A DNA stretch of 64,000 nt from JABJAG01 sp038137215 (GTDB lineage: Bacteria; Pseudomonadota; Alphaproteobacteria; UBA6615). Positions 53,095 through 61,539 of the stretch are shown in pieces. Made by a program: the position numbers and the translations under genes. Position 1 is the stretch's first letter. Each line of letters starts with the position of its first letter. The stretch spans positions 1 to 64,000 of the forward strand of contig JAYQBG010000010.1 of NCBI GenBank assembly GCA_038137215.1. The letters run 5' to 3'. Under the pieces are notes generated by a model. It was given only the letters and a program-made list of their open reading frames with translations. It ran no database searches and was not told where the DNA came from.

Positions 53095-54300
53095 ATGACC
53101 GACCCGAAAATCCCCGCCGACCCGGTTGGCGCGTTCGTTCCCCACACCATCACCGAGCCGATCCGGGGGTCGGGCGAAGGCCCCCTCGCGGGCAAGACCT
53201 TCGTGGTCAAGGATCTGTTCCACATCGCCGGCCACAAGGTCTCCAACGGAAACCCCGACTATTACGACTGGGTCGGACCCAAGACGAAGACCTCTCCGGC
53301 CGTACAGGCGCTGCTCGATGCCGGGGGCGACATGGTCGGGCTCACGGTCTGTGACGAGTTCTTCTACAGTCTCACCGGTGCGAACGCCCATTACGGAACG
53401 CCCGAGAACGCCCGCGCACCCGGACGACTGCCCGGCGGATCGTCCTCCGGGTCAGCGGCCGCGGTCGGCGCCGAAATGTGCGACTTTGCATTGGGTTCGG
53501 ATACCGGTGGTTCGGTGCGGATTCCGGGATCGTTCTGCGGCGTCTATGGCATTCGACCGACCCATGGCCGGATCGACCTCTCTGAAGCACACCCGATGGC
53601 ACCGTCTTTCGATGCAGCCGGCTGGTTCGCCAATGACGCGGCCTTGTTCCGCGATATCGGGCCTGTCCTGCTCGACAGCGCGACCGCGCCGGGCACCCCG
53701 AAACGCATGCTGGTTCTGACCGATTCCTTCGAACGCACCGATCCGATGGTGGCCGACGCACTCAACGCCGTCCTGGGCGCTGCGGGAAATTCACTCCCGG
53801 CCCCCGAGCCGGTCCAGATCGCCGGCGACGATACCCTGGAAAACTGGTGGGACGCCTTTCGTATCCTGCAGGCCGGTGAGGTTGCGCAGACCAACGGGCC
53901 CTGGGTGGCCGAGCACCAGCCCGATCTGGGACCCGGTATTCGTGAACGCTTCGCCATGGCCGCGGCAATCACGCCGGCAGAAATTCAGGCAGCCAACGAG
54001 GTTCGCAACCGGGTTCGCGAGCGCGTCTATGCACTGGCCGCGCCGGACACGATCCTGTGCCTGCCCACAGCACCGGTGATCGCACCCCGAACCGATGCCT
54101 CGGCCGAGGATCTGGAGTTCTTCCGCGCGAACACCATGGCGCTGACCTGTATTGCCGGACACACCGGCCTGCCCCAGATCACAATCCCGGCCGCCGAGGT
54201 GGAGGGCTGTCCGGCGGGCCTCTCCTTTATCGGCTGGCCGGGCGGTGACGAAGCCCTGCTCGAGCTCGCTGTGACCCTGCAACCCTTCTGCGTACGATAG
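53095..54300 (+). CDS. Amidase signature family protein
   Basis: A 401-residue amidase. The catalytic triad can be read as K39 (FVVKDLF), cis-Ser at 116-117 (PGGSSSGS) and nucleophile S140 (GSDTGGSVR). It is shorter than GatA and resembles amidases of the AtzF/urea-amidolyase or aryl-amide type. The start at 53095 avoids the repeat. It is followed by glpK after 21 bases. With the PuuE-like deacetylase upstream, stepwise hydrolysis of a cyclic or acylated amide is plausible. The substrate is unknown. Confidence 0.88.
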   Translation: MTDPKIPADPVGAFVPHTITEPIRGSGEGPLAGKTFVVKDLFHIAGHKVSNGNPDYYDWVGPKTKTSPAVQALLDAGGDMVGLTVCDEFFYSLTGANAHYGTPENARAPGRLPGGSSSGSAAAVGAEMCDFALGSDTGGSVRIPGSFCGVYGIRPTHGRIDLSEAHPMAPSFDAAGWFANDAALFRDIGPVLLDSATAPGTPKRMLVLTDSFERTDPMVADALNAVLGAAGNSLPAPEPVQIAGDDTLENWWDAFRILQAGEVAQTNGPWVAEHQPDLGPGIRERFAMAAAITPAEIQAANEVRNRVRERVYALAAPDTILCLPTAPVIAPRTDASAEDLEFFRANTMALTCIAGHTGLPQITIPAAEVEGCPAGLSFIGWPGGDEALLELAVTLQPFCVR

Positions 54301-54321
54301 GCGGAGACAGAACTGCAGACG

Positions 54322-55818
54322 ATGCCCGATACGCGGCACATTCTCGCCATCGATCAAGGCACAACCAGCACCCGCGCCATCCTGTTTGATGAAACGGGCA
54401 CACCCGTCAAAATCGCGCAACGGGAGCTGCCGCAGATCTTTCCCGAACCGGGATGGGTCGAGCACGATCCGGACGACATCTGGTCCGCGACCGTCGAAGT
54501 CTGCCGTGAGGTTATCTCCCCCGGCGATCCTATCGCAGCGCTCGGGATCACCAACCAGCGCGAAACCACGCTTCTCTGGGACAGAAAAACCGGCGCCCCA
54601 ATCCACAACGCTATTGTCTGGCAGGACCGGCGCACCGCTTCCGCCTGCCGGTCCATCGCGGAAGCCGGTCATACCGAGATGATTTCAGCCCGGACGGGCT
54701 TGCTGCCAGACCCCTATTTCTCGGCTTCCAAGATCGCCTGGCTGCTCGAACATGTGGAGGGCGCGCGCGAACGCGCCGAAGCGGGCGATCTGGCCTTCGG
54801 CACGGTCGATACGTTTCTGCTCTGGCGCCTCACAGAAGGTGCGCTCCACGCCACCGACGCCACCAATGCCAGCCGGACCATGCTGTTCGATATCCACACC
54901 CAGGACTGGTCCGCCGAACTTCTGGACCTCTGGAATATCCCGGCCGCGATCCTGCCCGCGGTGCGTGACAGCGCCGATGATTTCGGTCAGTCCGCACAAA
55001 GCACCATCGGTGCCGAAATTCCGATCCGCGGTATCGCGGGTGACCAGCAGGCCTCGACCGTCGGTCAGGCATGTTTTTCGCCCGGGATGATCAAAAGTAC
55101 CTTCGGCACCGGGTGTTTCGTGCTGATGAACACAGGCGCCAAGGCCCCGCGATCGGAGAACCGGCTTCTCACGACCATCGCCTACCGCCTGAACGCCCAG
55201 CCGACCTATGCGCTGGAAGGCTCAGTCTTCGTTGCGGGAGCCGCCGTCCAATGGCTGCGCGACGCGCTGCAACTGATCGGTGCGCCACCGGAGACCGAGC
55301 CGCTTGCCCGGGCGTTGTCCTCCAACAACGGCGTTTACATGGTGCCGGCCTTCGCCGGACTGGGCGCACCCCACTGGGACCCGGACGCACGCGGTGCCAT
55401 TCTGGGTCTGACCCGGGATTCCGGCATCGCCGAGATCGCACGGGCCACGCTCGAAGCCGTCGCCTATCAGACGAGCGATCTTCTGAAAGCCATGTCCGCC
55501 GACCGCGGCGCGCGCCCCGACACCATCCGCGCCGATGGCGGCATGGCTTCGAATGATTGGCTGATGCAGTTCCTTGCCGACATCGTCGATATGCCCGTCG
55601 AACGGCCCGACGTAACCGAGACCACCGCATTGGGAGCCGCCATGCTCGCGGGTCTGGGTGCCGGCCTGTACAACAGTCTCGACGAAATTGCCGCCACATG
55701 GCGGCCCGACCGCAACTTTCATCCCACCATGCCGTCCGGCACCCGCGCGGACTTGCTTGCGGGATGGCAGGATGCCGTGATGCGAACACTTTCCAACGAA
55801 CAACAAGGCACAACATGA
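54322..55818 (+). CDS. glpK: Glycerol kinase
   Basis: A 498-residue FGGY kinase phosphorylating glycerol to glycerol-3-phosphate with ATP. The N-terminal LAIDQGTTSTRAILFD phosphate loop, PGWVEHDPDDIW, GITNQRETTLLW, GTGCFVLMNTG and ADGGMASNDWLMQFLADI are all in place. The length is exactly that of bacterial GlpK. glpD, glpF and a GlpR regulator are absent from the window. It overlaps the serine hydrolase by ATGA, suggesting that glycerol released by that hydrolase might be a shared substrate. Confidence 0.96.
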   Translation: MPDTRHILAIDQGTTSTRAILFDETGTPVKIAQRELPQIFPEPGWVEHDPDDIWSATVEVCREVISPGDPIAALGITNQRETTLLWDRKTGAPIHNAIVWQDRRTASACRSIAEAGHTEMISARTGLLPDPYFSASKIAWLLEHVEGARERAEAGDLAFGTVDTFLLWRLTEGALHATDATNASRTMLFDIHTQDWSAELLDLWNIPAAILPAVRDSADDFGQSAQSTIGAEIPIRGIAGDQQASTVGQACFSPGMIKSTFGTGCFVLMNTGAKAPRSENRLLTTIAYRLNAQPTYALEGSVFVAGAAVQWLRDALQLIGAPPETEPLARALSSNNGVYMVPAFAGLGAPHWDPDARGAILGLTRDSGIAEIARATLEAVAYQTSDLLKAMSADRGARPDTIRADGGMASNDWLMQFLADIVDMPVERPDVTETTALGAAMLAGLGAGLYNSLDEIAATWRPDRNFHPTMPSGTRADLLAGWQDAVMRTLSNEQQGTT

Positions 55819-56963
55819 GCATCGATATCCAGGGACACTGCGAACCCGAATTCGCAGCCGTGCGCGATGCGCTGCGCCGAAACTTCGAAAGCCGGGCCGA
55901 AATCGGCTCCGCCGTGGCGGTCTATTCCGGCGGTGAAAAAGTCGTCGATCTCTGGGCTGGCCACAAGGACACCGAAGGTGCCGTGCCATGGCGCGAAAAC
56001 ACGCTGTGCATCATGTACTCGATCGCCAAGAGCATGTGTGCAACCTGCGTTCACATTCTCGCTGATCGCGGCCAGGTCAATCTGGAAGCGCCGGTCGCCA
56101 CTTACTGGCCGGAATTCGCGCAGGCCGGCAAGGAGGACATCAAGGTCCGCCACATACTCTCCCACAATTGCGGCGTGTGCTTCGCGGACGCCGCCAAACC
56201 GGGCGATCTCTATGACTATGACCGGATGATCGCAATTCTGGAGGCACAGGCCCCCGCATGGCCGGTGGAAAGCAAGGGCGCCTACAACACGGTCAATATC
56301 GGCTATCTCGCCGGCGAGATCGCGCGCCGGGTCACCGGCACACCCGTCCAGCAATTTCTGCAGGAGAATATCTGTCAGCCGCTCGGTGTTGATTATCAGA
56401 TCGGGGTGCGTGAAACCGATCTCAACCGCTGTGCAGACCTGACCCCCAACCGCATGGGGAACGCCATGATGAAGCAGGGCAGCACCGGGGAGACGACCCT
56501 GTCACGCGCATGGAAACCGATGCCAAAGCCCTTCGGGACCGACGCCCAGAACAGCGCTGAATTCCGGCGGGCCGGTATTCCGTCCTTTGGCGGGTTTGGG
56601 GAAGCCCGTGGCATGGCGCGCATCTATGCCATGCTCGCCAATGGCGGTGAACTGGACGGGGTCCGCATCCTTTCCTCTGAAGCCATCGCCCGCGCAACCA
56701 CCACCCAGTGGGAGGAAACCGCCGACGGCATGACCGGGCGCCCGATGCGCTATGCCATGGGGTATGCCCAGAACCCGGGGACGGCAACAATCTTCGGACC
56801 CAATCCCAGGGCCTTCGGGCATCTGGGCTCCGGCGGCGCCCGCGCGCTGGCCGACCCCGATCGAAACCTCGCGCTTTGTTTCGTGTCCAATTATCAGAGC
56901 GAGGGCATGGGTGTAGGCGTCCGCACCGAGGCTGTCGTCGATGCCGTATTTTCCTGTGTCTGA
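55815..56963 (+). CDS. Serine hydrolase (beta-lactamase / esterase class C type)
   Basis: A 382-residue penicillin-binding-fold hydrolase. The active SxxK is S69-x-x-K72 (MYSIAKSM), the second motif YxN appears in AYNTVNIGY, and the third (HLGSGGARA) replaces KTG as in class C-like esterases (EstB, LovD). No signal peptide is seen, so it is cytoplasmic and probably an esterase rather than a beta-lactamase. The start ATG lies inside the glpK stop. It could release glycerol or another alcohol from esters. Confidence 0.9.
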   Translation: MSIDIQGHCEPEFAAVRDALRRNFESRAEIGSAVAVYSGGEKVVDLWAGHKDTEGAVPWRENTLCIMYSIAKSMCATCVHILADRGQVNLEAPVATYWPEFAQAGKEDIKVRHILSHNCGVCFADAAKPGDLYDYDRMIAILEAQAPAWPVESKGAYNTVNIGYLAGEIARRVTGTPVQQFLQENICQPLGVDYQIGVRETDLNRCADLTPNRMGNAMMKQGSTGETTLSRAWKPMPKPFGTDAQNSAEFRRAGIPSFGGFGEARGMARIYAMLANGGELDGVRILSSEAIARATTTQWEETADGMTGRPMRYAMGYAQNPGTATIFGPNPRAFGHLGSGGARALADPDRNLALCFVSNYQSEGMGVGVRTEAVVDAVFSCV

Positions 56964-56998
56964 CGCCTGACACTCACGCGACTTCAAAGGCCTGTTAC

Positions 56999-58225
56999 AT
57001 GACCCACGCGCCGGGCCCGTCCCCGCAGATCAGCACCACCCGACGGCGGGTGCGAGATATCACGCTGTATTGTTGTGGCGGTATCTCGGCCATGTCGATC
57101 GCCGCCGTGGCCTCCTCCCTGCCGGAACTGTTCGCACATTTTTCGGGCACGCCCGACATTGACCTGCTCGCGCGGCTGGTGGTTTCCATTCCGACACTGT
57201 TGCTGGCGCTCGCGGGACCACTGGTGGGGCTCGTTGCAGACCGCCTGGGGCGCAAGCGTCTGCTGGTCTTTGCGTTGTTGCTCTATGCGGCCGCCGGCAC
57301 GGCGCCCGTGATCCTCAACGACCTGCATGCCATCCTCGCAACACGGGTTGCCCTCGGCCTCGCCATGGGAATTCTGTTCACCCTCGCCCCCGCATTGCTG
57401 GCTGATTACTACGACGATATTCCTTCACGCCGGAAGACGATTGCCACCTACGCCGCGGCCACCGCCACCGGCGGAGTTCTGTTCGTCCTGCTGGGTGGGG
57501 TCATGGCCGATGTTCACTGGCGGGGTCCGTTCCTGCTCTATATCGTCGGGCTATTTCTGCTGCCGACCCTGCTGGCCACGATCACCGAACCGAGGCCGAA
57601 AGTTCGAGCGGCGGATTCATCTGCCGTCTCCGGCGGGCCGACACGCACACCCTGGATTGCGTTGTTCGCCATCTATCTGATGGTGGCCGCCACGGGCGGT
57701 GTTTTCCTGCAAATGCCCCTGAACCTGCCCTTCCTGATGGTGGAGATCGGCGTCACACAGGCGAGCATCGCCGGTTACGCGATCGCCTGGCCGCTGGCCC
57801 TGATGGCAGTGTGCGGGCCCTTGTTTCCGAAGTTCCGCGCGCGGCTTTCCAACGCCTGGATCTACAGTTTCATCGCAACAGGCCTCGGAATCGGCTACGC
57901 CCTGCTGGCACTGGCCGACAGCCTGCTGATCGTACTCATAGCGTTGTTCGCTTTCGGCGTGGGCATGAGCCAGATGTATGCGAACTCGAACACCTGGCTG
58001 ATGGGCCTGACCGATCCGAAACACCGCACCAGGGTAATCGGCGGACTGACAACGGCCATCTATCTGGGGCAGTTCGTCCTGCCCTTTGTCGCACAGCCGA
58101 TCATACGGGATGCCGGCATCCGGCAATCATTCCTGGTGCTTGTCGGAATTCTTGCGGTCCTGGCTCTGGCCGCGCCTTTATTCTCCGCAGTTGCGGGACG
58201 CCAGAAGCCGCCTCAGCCCTCGTAA
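56999..58225 (+). CDS. MFS transporter
   Basis: A 408-residue inner-membrane carrier with about 12 hydrophobic stretches. The loop 2-3 signature is GLVADRLGRKRLL, and the loop 8-9 equivalent is near FPKFRARLSNAW. The N-terminal cytoplasmic region is rich in Arg (TTRRRVRDI). It follows the serine hydrolase by 35 bases, so it could move that hydrolase's substrate or product. The end overlaps the convergent ketopantoate-reductase-like gene by 13 bases. The substrate is unknown. Confidence 0.85.
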   Translation: MTHAPGPSPQISTTRRRVRDITLYCCGGISAMSIAAVASSLPELFAHFSGTPDIDLLARLVVSIPTLLLALAGPLVGLVADRLGRKRLLVFALLLYAAAGTAPVILNDLHAILATRVALGLAMGILFTLAPALLADYYDDIPSRRKTIATYAAATATGGVLFVLLGGVMADVHWRGPFLLYIVGLFLLPTLLATITEPRPKVRAADSSAVSGGPTRTPWIALFAIYLMVAATGGVFLQMPLNLPFLMVEIGVTQASIAGYAIAWPLALMAVCGPLFPKFRARLSNAWIYSFIATGLGIGYALLALADSLLIVLIALFAFGVGMSQMYANSNTWLMGLTDPKHRTRVIGGLTTAIYLGQFVLPFVAQPIIRDAGIRQSFLVLVGILAVLALAAPLFSAVAGRQKPPQPS

Positions 58226-59199
58226 CAACCTGCCAGCCGCGCGCGCTGTTTCACAAGCCCCAGCACGATATCGATGGTCGGTGTGGGCACATTCACGATC
58301 CGGCCCAGCTCCTGAACCGAAGCGACGAGCGCATCGATTTCCATCGGGCGACCGAGTTCAAGATCCTGCAGCATGGAGGTCTTGTGGTCCCCCACATCGC
58401 GCGCGCCGGCAATCCGCTTGTCCACGTCGATGGCGAACTTCACACCCAGCGCCTCACCAACCGCCTGCGCCTCGATCATGGAGGCCCGGATCACGCCGCA
58501 GACATCCTCGTCATCGATCATTTCAGCGAGGGTACCCCCGGTCAGGGCCGAAATGGGGTTCAGCGAAACATTACCCCAGATTTTCACCCACATATCATCA
58601 CGAATACGCGGACGGACCGGCGCCCGCAGTCCTGCATCGGATAGCAGTTGGGACAGGGCCTGAACGCGGTCGGTTTTTTCGCCCGACGGCTCACCGATGG
58701 AAAACCGGTTGCCATAGGCATGATGGATGACGCCCGGTTCGGCGATTTCGGCCGCCGGATAGACCACGCAGCCGATGGCCCGTTCCGGACCAATCAGATC
58801 CCACTGGCGATGTCCCGGATCTACCGATTCGATCCGGGCTCCCTCATACTCGCCATCGAGTTTGTAGAAATACCACCACGGGACACCATTCTGTCCCGTC
58901 ACCAGCGCCGTTTCCGGTCCGAACAACGGTGCCATCTGATCGGCCACCGCGGCCGAAGAATGCGCCTTGAGCGTGACAATGACGAAGTCCTGCGGACCGG
59001 CTTCCGCCGGATCGTCAGTCGCGTTCACCTGGACGACGTGTTCCTCGCCGTCCTTGTAAACCAGCTTCAGACCATTTTCCTTCATCGCCGCGAGATGGGG
59101 ACCCCGTGCGATGCAGGTCACTTCGCAATTGCCAGCCCGCGCCAGTTCCACCGCCATGAAACCGCCGATCGCACCGGCACCGAAAACACAGACTTTCAT
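58213..59199 (-). CDS. Ketopantoate reductase (PanE/ApbA) family protein
   Basis: A 328-residue NADPH-dependent reductase. MKVCVFGAGAIGGFMAVELARAG is the nucleotide-binding start, and the conserved Lys in RIRDDMWVKIWGNVSLNP (about K208) with the asparagine-rich stretch marks the PanE active site. It lies 3 bases downstream of an acyl-CoA ligase gene, not near panB or panC. A 2-oxo-acid reductase working with a CoA ligase is more likely than pantoate synthesis. It is a paralogue of the protein at 19599-20624. Confidence 0.82.
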   Translation of the reverse strand: MKVCVFGAGAIGGFMAVELARAGNCEVTCIARGPHLAAMKENGLKLVYKDGEEHVVQVNATDDPAEAGPQDFVIVTLKAHSSAAVADQMAPLFGPETALVTGQNGVPWWYFYKLDGEYEGARIESVDPGHRQWDLIGPERAIGCVVYPAAEIAEPGVIHHAYGNRFSIGEPSGEKTDRVQALSQLLSDAGLRAPVRPRIRDDMWVKIWGNVSLNPISALTGGTLAEMIDDEDVCGVIRASMIEAQAVGEALGVKFAIDVDKRIAGARDVGDHKTSMLQDLELGRPMEIDALVASVQELGRIVNVPTPTIDIVLGLVKQRARLAGCYEG

Positions 59200-59202
59200 G
59201 GT

Positions 59203-60720
59203 CTAGAGCCCAAGCTTTTCGTGGAGACCGATCCGCTGCAACTTTCCGGTCGCACCCTTCGGAATTTCCTCTAGAAAGACGACCTTGCGCGGCACCTTGA
59301 AGTCGGCCAGCTGACCGGCGGCAAACTCGCGGATGTCGGCTTCCGTCGCGCTCTCGCCTTCCTTCAGGACGATCGCGGCGGCGACTTCCTCTCCAAGCTT
59401 GTCGTGCGGCAAGGCAAAGGTCACGGCCTGTCCCACGGCGGGATGATCGAGCAGAATTTCGTCCACCTCGCGCGGGCTGATCTTCTCACCGCCGCGGTTG
59501 ATGATTTCCTTGAGGCGTCCGGTAATGCTCAGATAACCGTCCGCATCGAACATGCCCTGATCGCCGGTGCGGAACCAGCCATTGGTGAAACCCTCGGCAT
59601 TCGCTTTCTCGTTGGCTTCGTAACCCTTGGTGACGTTGAGGCCCCGGATGACGATTTCACCCGTTTCCCCGCGTTCGAGAATATTACCGTCCAGATCCAT
59701 GATCTCGACCTCGGGTCCGGCAGCCACGCCAACCGACCCCGGTTTGCGCGCACCCGGTGGCAGAAGGTTGGAGGCCATCTGATGGGCCGCTTCGGTCATG
59801 CCATAGGATTCGATCACAGGCGCATCGAAGGTTTCCTCAAGCGCGGCCATCACCTGCGGTGGCAAGGACGAGGAAGACGATCGGATGAACCGCAGCTTCA
59901 TGGCGTCCACGATGTCCTGATTGCGCGATGCCCGCGACAGGATCGCCTGATGCATGGTCGGAACCGCCGTGTACCAACTTGGGGTGGCGTCTTCGAACCA
60001 GCGGAATACCCGCAACGCATCGAAGCCCGGCGTGCAGTAGGTGCTCCCCCCGGCTGCCAGGCTCGAGAGGACAGCCGCGATCAGCCCGTGAATGTGGAAC
60101 AACGGCATGATGTTGACGCAGCGGTCTTCCGGGGACAGCGAAAGTGTCTGTCCGATATTTCGCGCAGAGGCACAAATATTGGTCTGGCTGAGCGGAACGA
60201 TCTTGGGCCGCGACGTGGTGCCGGAGGTGTGGAGCACCAGCGCCACATCGTCGGGAGACGCAAAGCCGGTCTGAACATCGTTTCCGGTCGTTTCGGCCGC
60301 ACCGGAAATTTCAAACCCGCCCGCCGGCGCACCGTCCGGTACATCGAGTTCATAAACCGTCACACCCAGATCGTGCGCGACCTCGATGGCTGGTGACTCG
60401 CTGCCCGCTTCGACAAACAGCGCCTTCGCCCCGAGGTCTTCAAGATAGAACCGAAATTCCTCTCCCCGGTAGGCCGGGTTGAGCGGTGCCGTCGTCGCAC
60501 CCGACCCGACTGCGACAAACGCCGCCGCCATCTCGGGGCCGTTTGGCAGCACGATCGCGACACGGTCGTTCCGGCCAATCCCGCGTGCATTCATATCCGC
60601 AACTGTTCGTTCGGCCAGCGCACGCAAGTCCGCATAGGTCATGGGTTTGCGATCCGGCGCCGCCAGCGCAATCGCGTCATCCGCGTCACGCGAGATCAAA
60701 TTCTGAATTGTTTTCGTCAT
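59203..60720 (-). CDS. Acyl-CoA synthetase, oxalyl-CoA-synthetase (AAE3)-like
   Basis: A 505-residue ANL-family ligase. P-loop LHTSGTTSRPKIVPLSQ, then NIMPLFHIHGLIAAVLSSLAAGG and SWYTAVPTMHQAIL, which are distinctive of the oxalate-CoA ligase group. ESYGMTEAAHQM, WFRTGDQG, GRLKEIINRGGEKISP and the catalytic Lys in PKGATGKLQR complete the domain set. The length fits. It is paired with a ketopantoate-reductase-like gene (3-base gap). Oxalate or another short dicarboxylate is a reasonable guess; oxalyl-CoA decarboxylase is not in the window. Confidence 0.85.
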   Translation of the reverse strand: MTKTIQNLISRDADDAIALAAPDRKPMTYADLRALAERTVADMNARGIGRNDRVAIVLPNGPEMAAAFVAVGSGATTAPLNPAYRGEEFRFYLEDLGAKALFVEAGSESPAIEVAHDLGVTVYELDVPDGAPAGGFEISGAAETTGNDVQTGFASPDDVALVLHTSGTTSRPKIVPLSQTNICASARNIGQTLSLSPEDRCVNIMPLFHIHGLIAAVLSSLAAGGSTYCTPGFDALRVFRWFEDATPSWYTAVPTMHQAILSRASRNQDIVDAMKLRFIRSSSSSLPPQVMAALEETFDAPVIESYGMTEAAHQMASNLLPPGARKPGSVGVAAGPEVEIMDLDGNILERGETGEIVIRGLNVTKGYEANEKANAEGFTNGWFRTGDQGMFDADGYLSITGRLKEIINRGGEKISPREVDEILLDHPAVGQAVTFALPHDKLGEEVAAAIVLKEGESATEADIREFAAGQLADFKVPRKVVFLEEIPKGATGKLQRIGLHEKLGL

Positions 60721-60840
60721 ACCCCCTCACTTCCGCCAGCCTTCTGCGGCCGTCCAGATTCGCATCACAACAATCAATAGGCGAAAGGGGGCCGCCACCG
60801 CAACGGGCGTCAACCGCAAAGCGCAGAAATCGGATTGGGA

Positions 60841-61368
60841 TCAGACGTGAATGTCGAGGCGCGGTGCGCTGCCGGCAAAGGCAATATCCTCGCCCGGCAG
60901 GAAAATATCGAGATCGGATTCCAGCGAAGGATATGTCGCTGTCGCTTTTGCATGACCCGCCGCGTTCGGGAGGGCGCCTTCATCGTCCTGGCCAAGCATC
61001 TGCGCGACAAAGAGCAGGTTCGGACCCCGGCGCACATGGTAGTCCGACGTCCGACCCTGGTCTTCGCGTGCGGTTCCGGCCTCGCCCGGCGCACGCACCG
61101 AAGCCGACGGAAGCTCGGCGCGCACCGCGTTCTGACGATCGTCCCGGTCGGCATTCCCCAGACCGGACGCAAACCCGCCCCGGCGAATGGCGGAATCGGC
61201 AACAGCGTGCAACCGCATCGCTTCTGCAGCGGTGCTGATGTCTGTTCCGATACGGGCTGGAAGGTTGAGCGTCACTTCGTGTCCAGAGTTGCGATCTTCA
61301 GATAGCTGTAAATTTATAAAAGTTTTCTTAAAGTTGAAATCCATATTACTGACAATTTTATCTTTCAT
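60841..61368 (-). CDS. Hypothetical protein with AT-rich 5' end
   Basis: A 175-residue protein that I do not recognise. The first 30 residues (KDKIVSNMDFNFKKTF...) are encoded by AT-rich DNA unlike the rest. The middle is basic and low in structure. The last third contains FVAQMLGQ and FLPGEDIAFAGSAPRLDIHV. No signal peptide, membrane segment or cysteine pair is visible. No Shine-Dalgarno precedes the ATG at 61368 or the ATG at 61344, so the start is uncertain. It is divergent from the GGDEF/EAL gene across a region with half-site repeats. Confidence 0.55.
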   Translation of the reverse strand: MKDKIVSNMDFNFKKTFINLQLSEDRNSGHEVTLNLPARIGTDISTAAEAMRLHAVADSAIRRGGFASGLGNADRDDRQNAVRAELPSASVRAPGEAGTAREDQGRTSDYHVRRGPNLLFVAQMLGQDDEGALPNAAGHAKATATYPSLESDLDIFLPGEDIAFAGSAPRLDIHV

Positions 61369-61381
61369 TAACCATAATTAA
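61368..61381. promoter_or_regulatory. CtrA-like box TTAACCAT-AATTAA
   Basis: TTAACCAT followed by AATTAA (TTAA-N6-TTAA) resembles the CtrA recognition sequence of alphaproteobacteria (TTAA-N7-TTAAC), although the spacing is one base short. It overlaps the start codon of the hypothetical gene and lies 158 bases before the GGDEF/EAL gene. Confidence 0.3.
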
Positions 61382-61402
61382 TCGGTCCTGTTCCTCGGAA
61401 CT

Positions 61403-61438
61403 CGGCAAATATTGCCGCTCGGCAACAAGACCCGGCAA
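61403..61438. promoter_or_regulatory. Cluster of four CGGCAA half-sites
   Basis: CGGCAA occurs at 61403-61408, inverted as TTGCCG at 61412-61417, again at 61420-61425 and at 61433-61438. The middle two form the perfect palindrome TTGCCG-CT-CGGCAA. The array sits 102-137 bases before the GTG start of the GGDEF/EAL gene. It looks like an operator for a repeat-binding or cooperative regulator. Confidence 0.5.
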
Positions 61439-61458
61439 TTCTTACCCTTTGTTAAGAA
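61439..61458. promoter_or_regulatory. Inverted repeat TTCTTA-N8-TAAGAA
   Basis: Six-base arms at 61439-61444 and 61453-61458 flank CCCTTTGT. The element follows the CGGCAA cluster directly and is 82 bases before the GGDEF/EAL start, so it may be part of the promoter. Confidence 0.35.
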
Positions 61459-61539
61459 CTGCATTGCTAATTTCCTCCCGAAATGTCCGCGCAGGAAGTG
61501 CGGCTGAAGAATTCAGACCTCAGGTAGGAGGTACACGAC

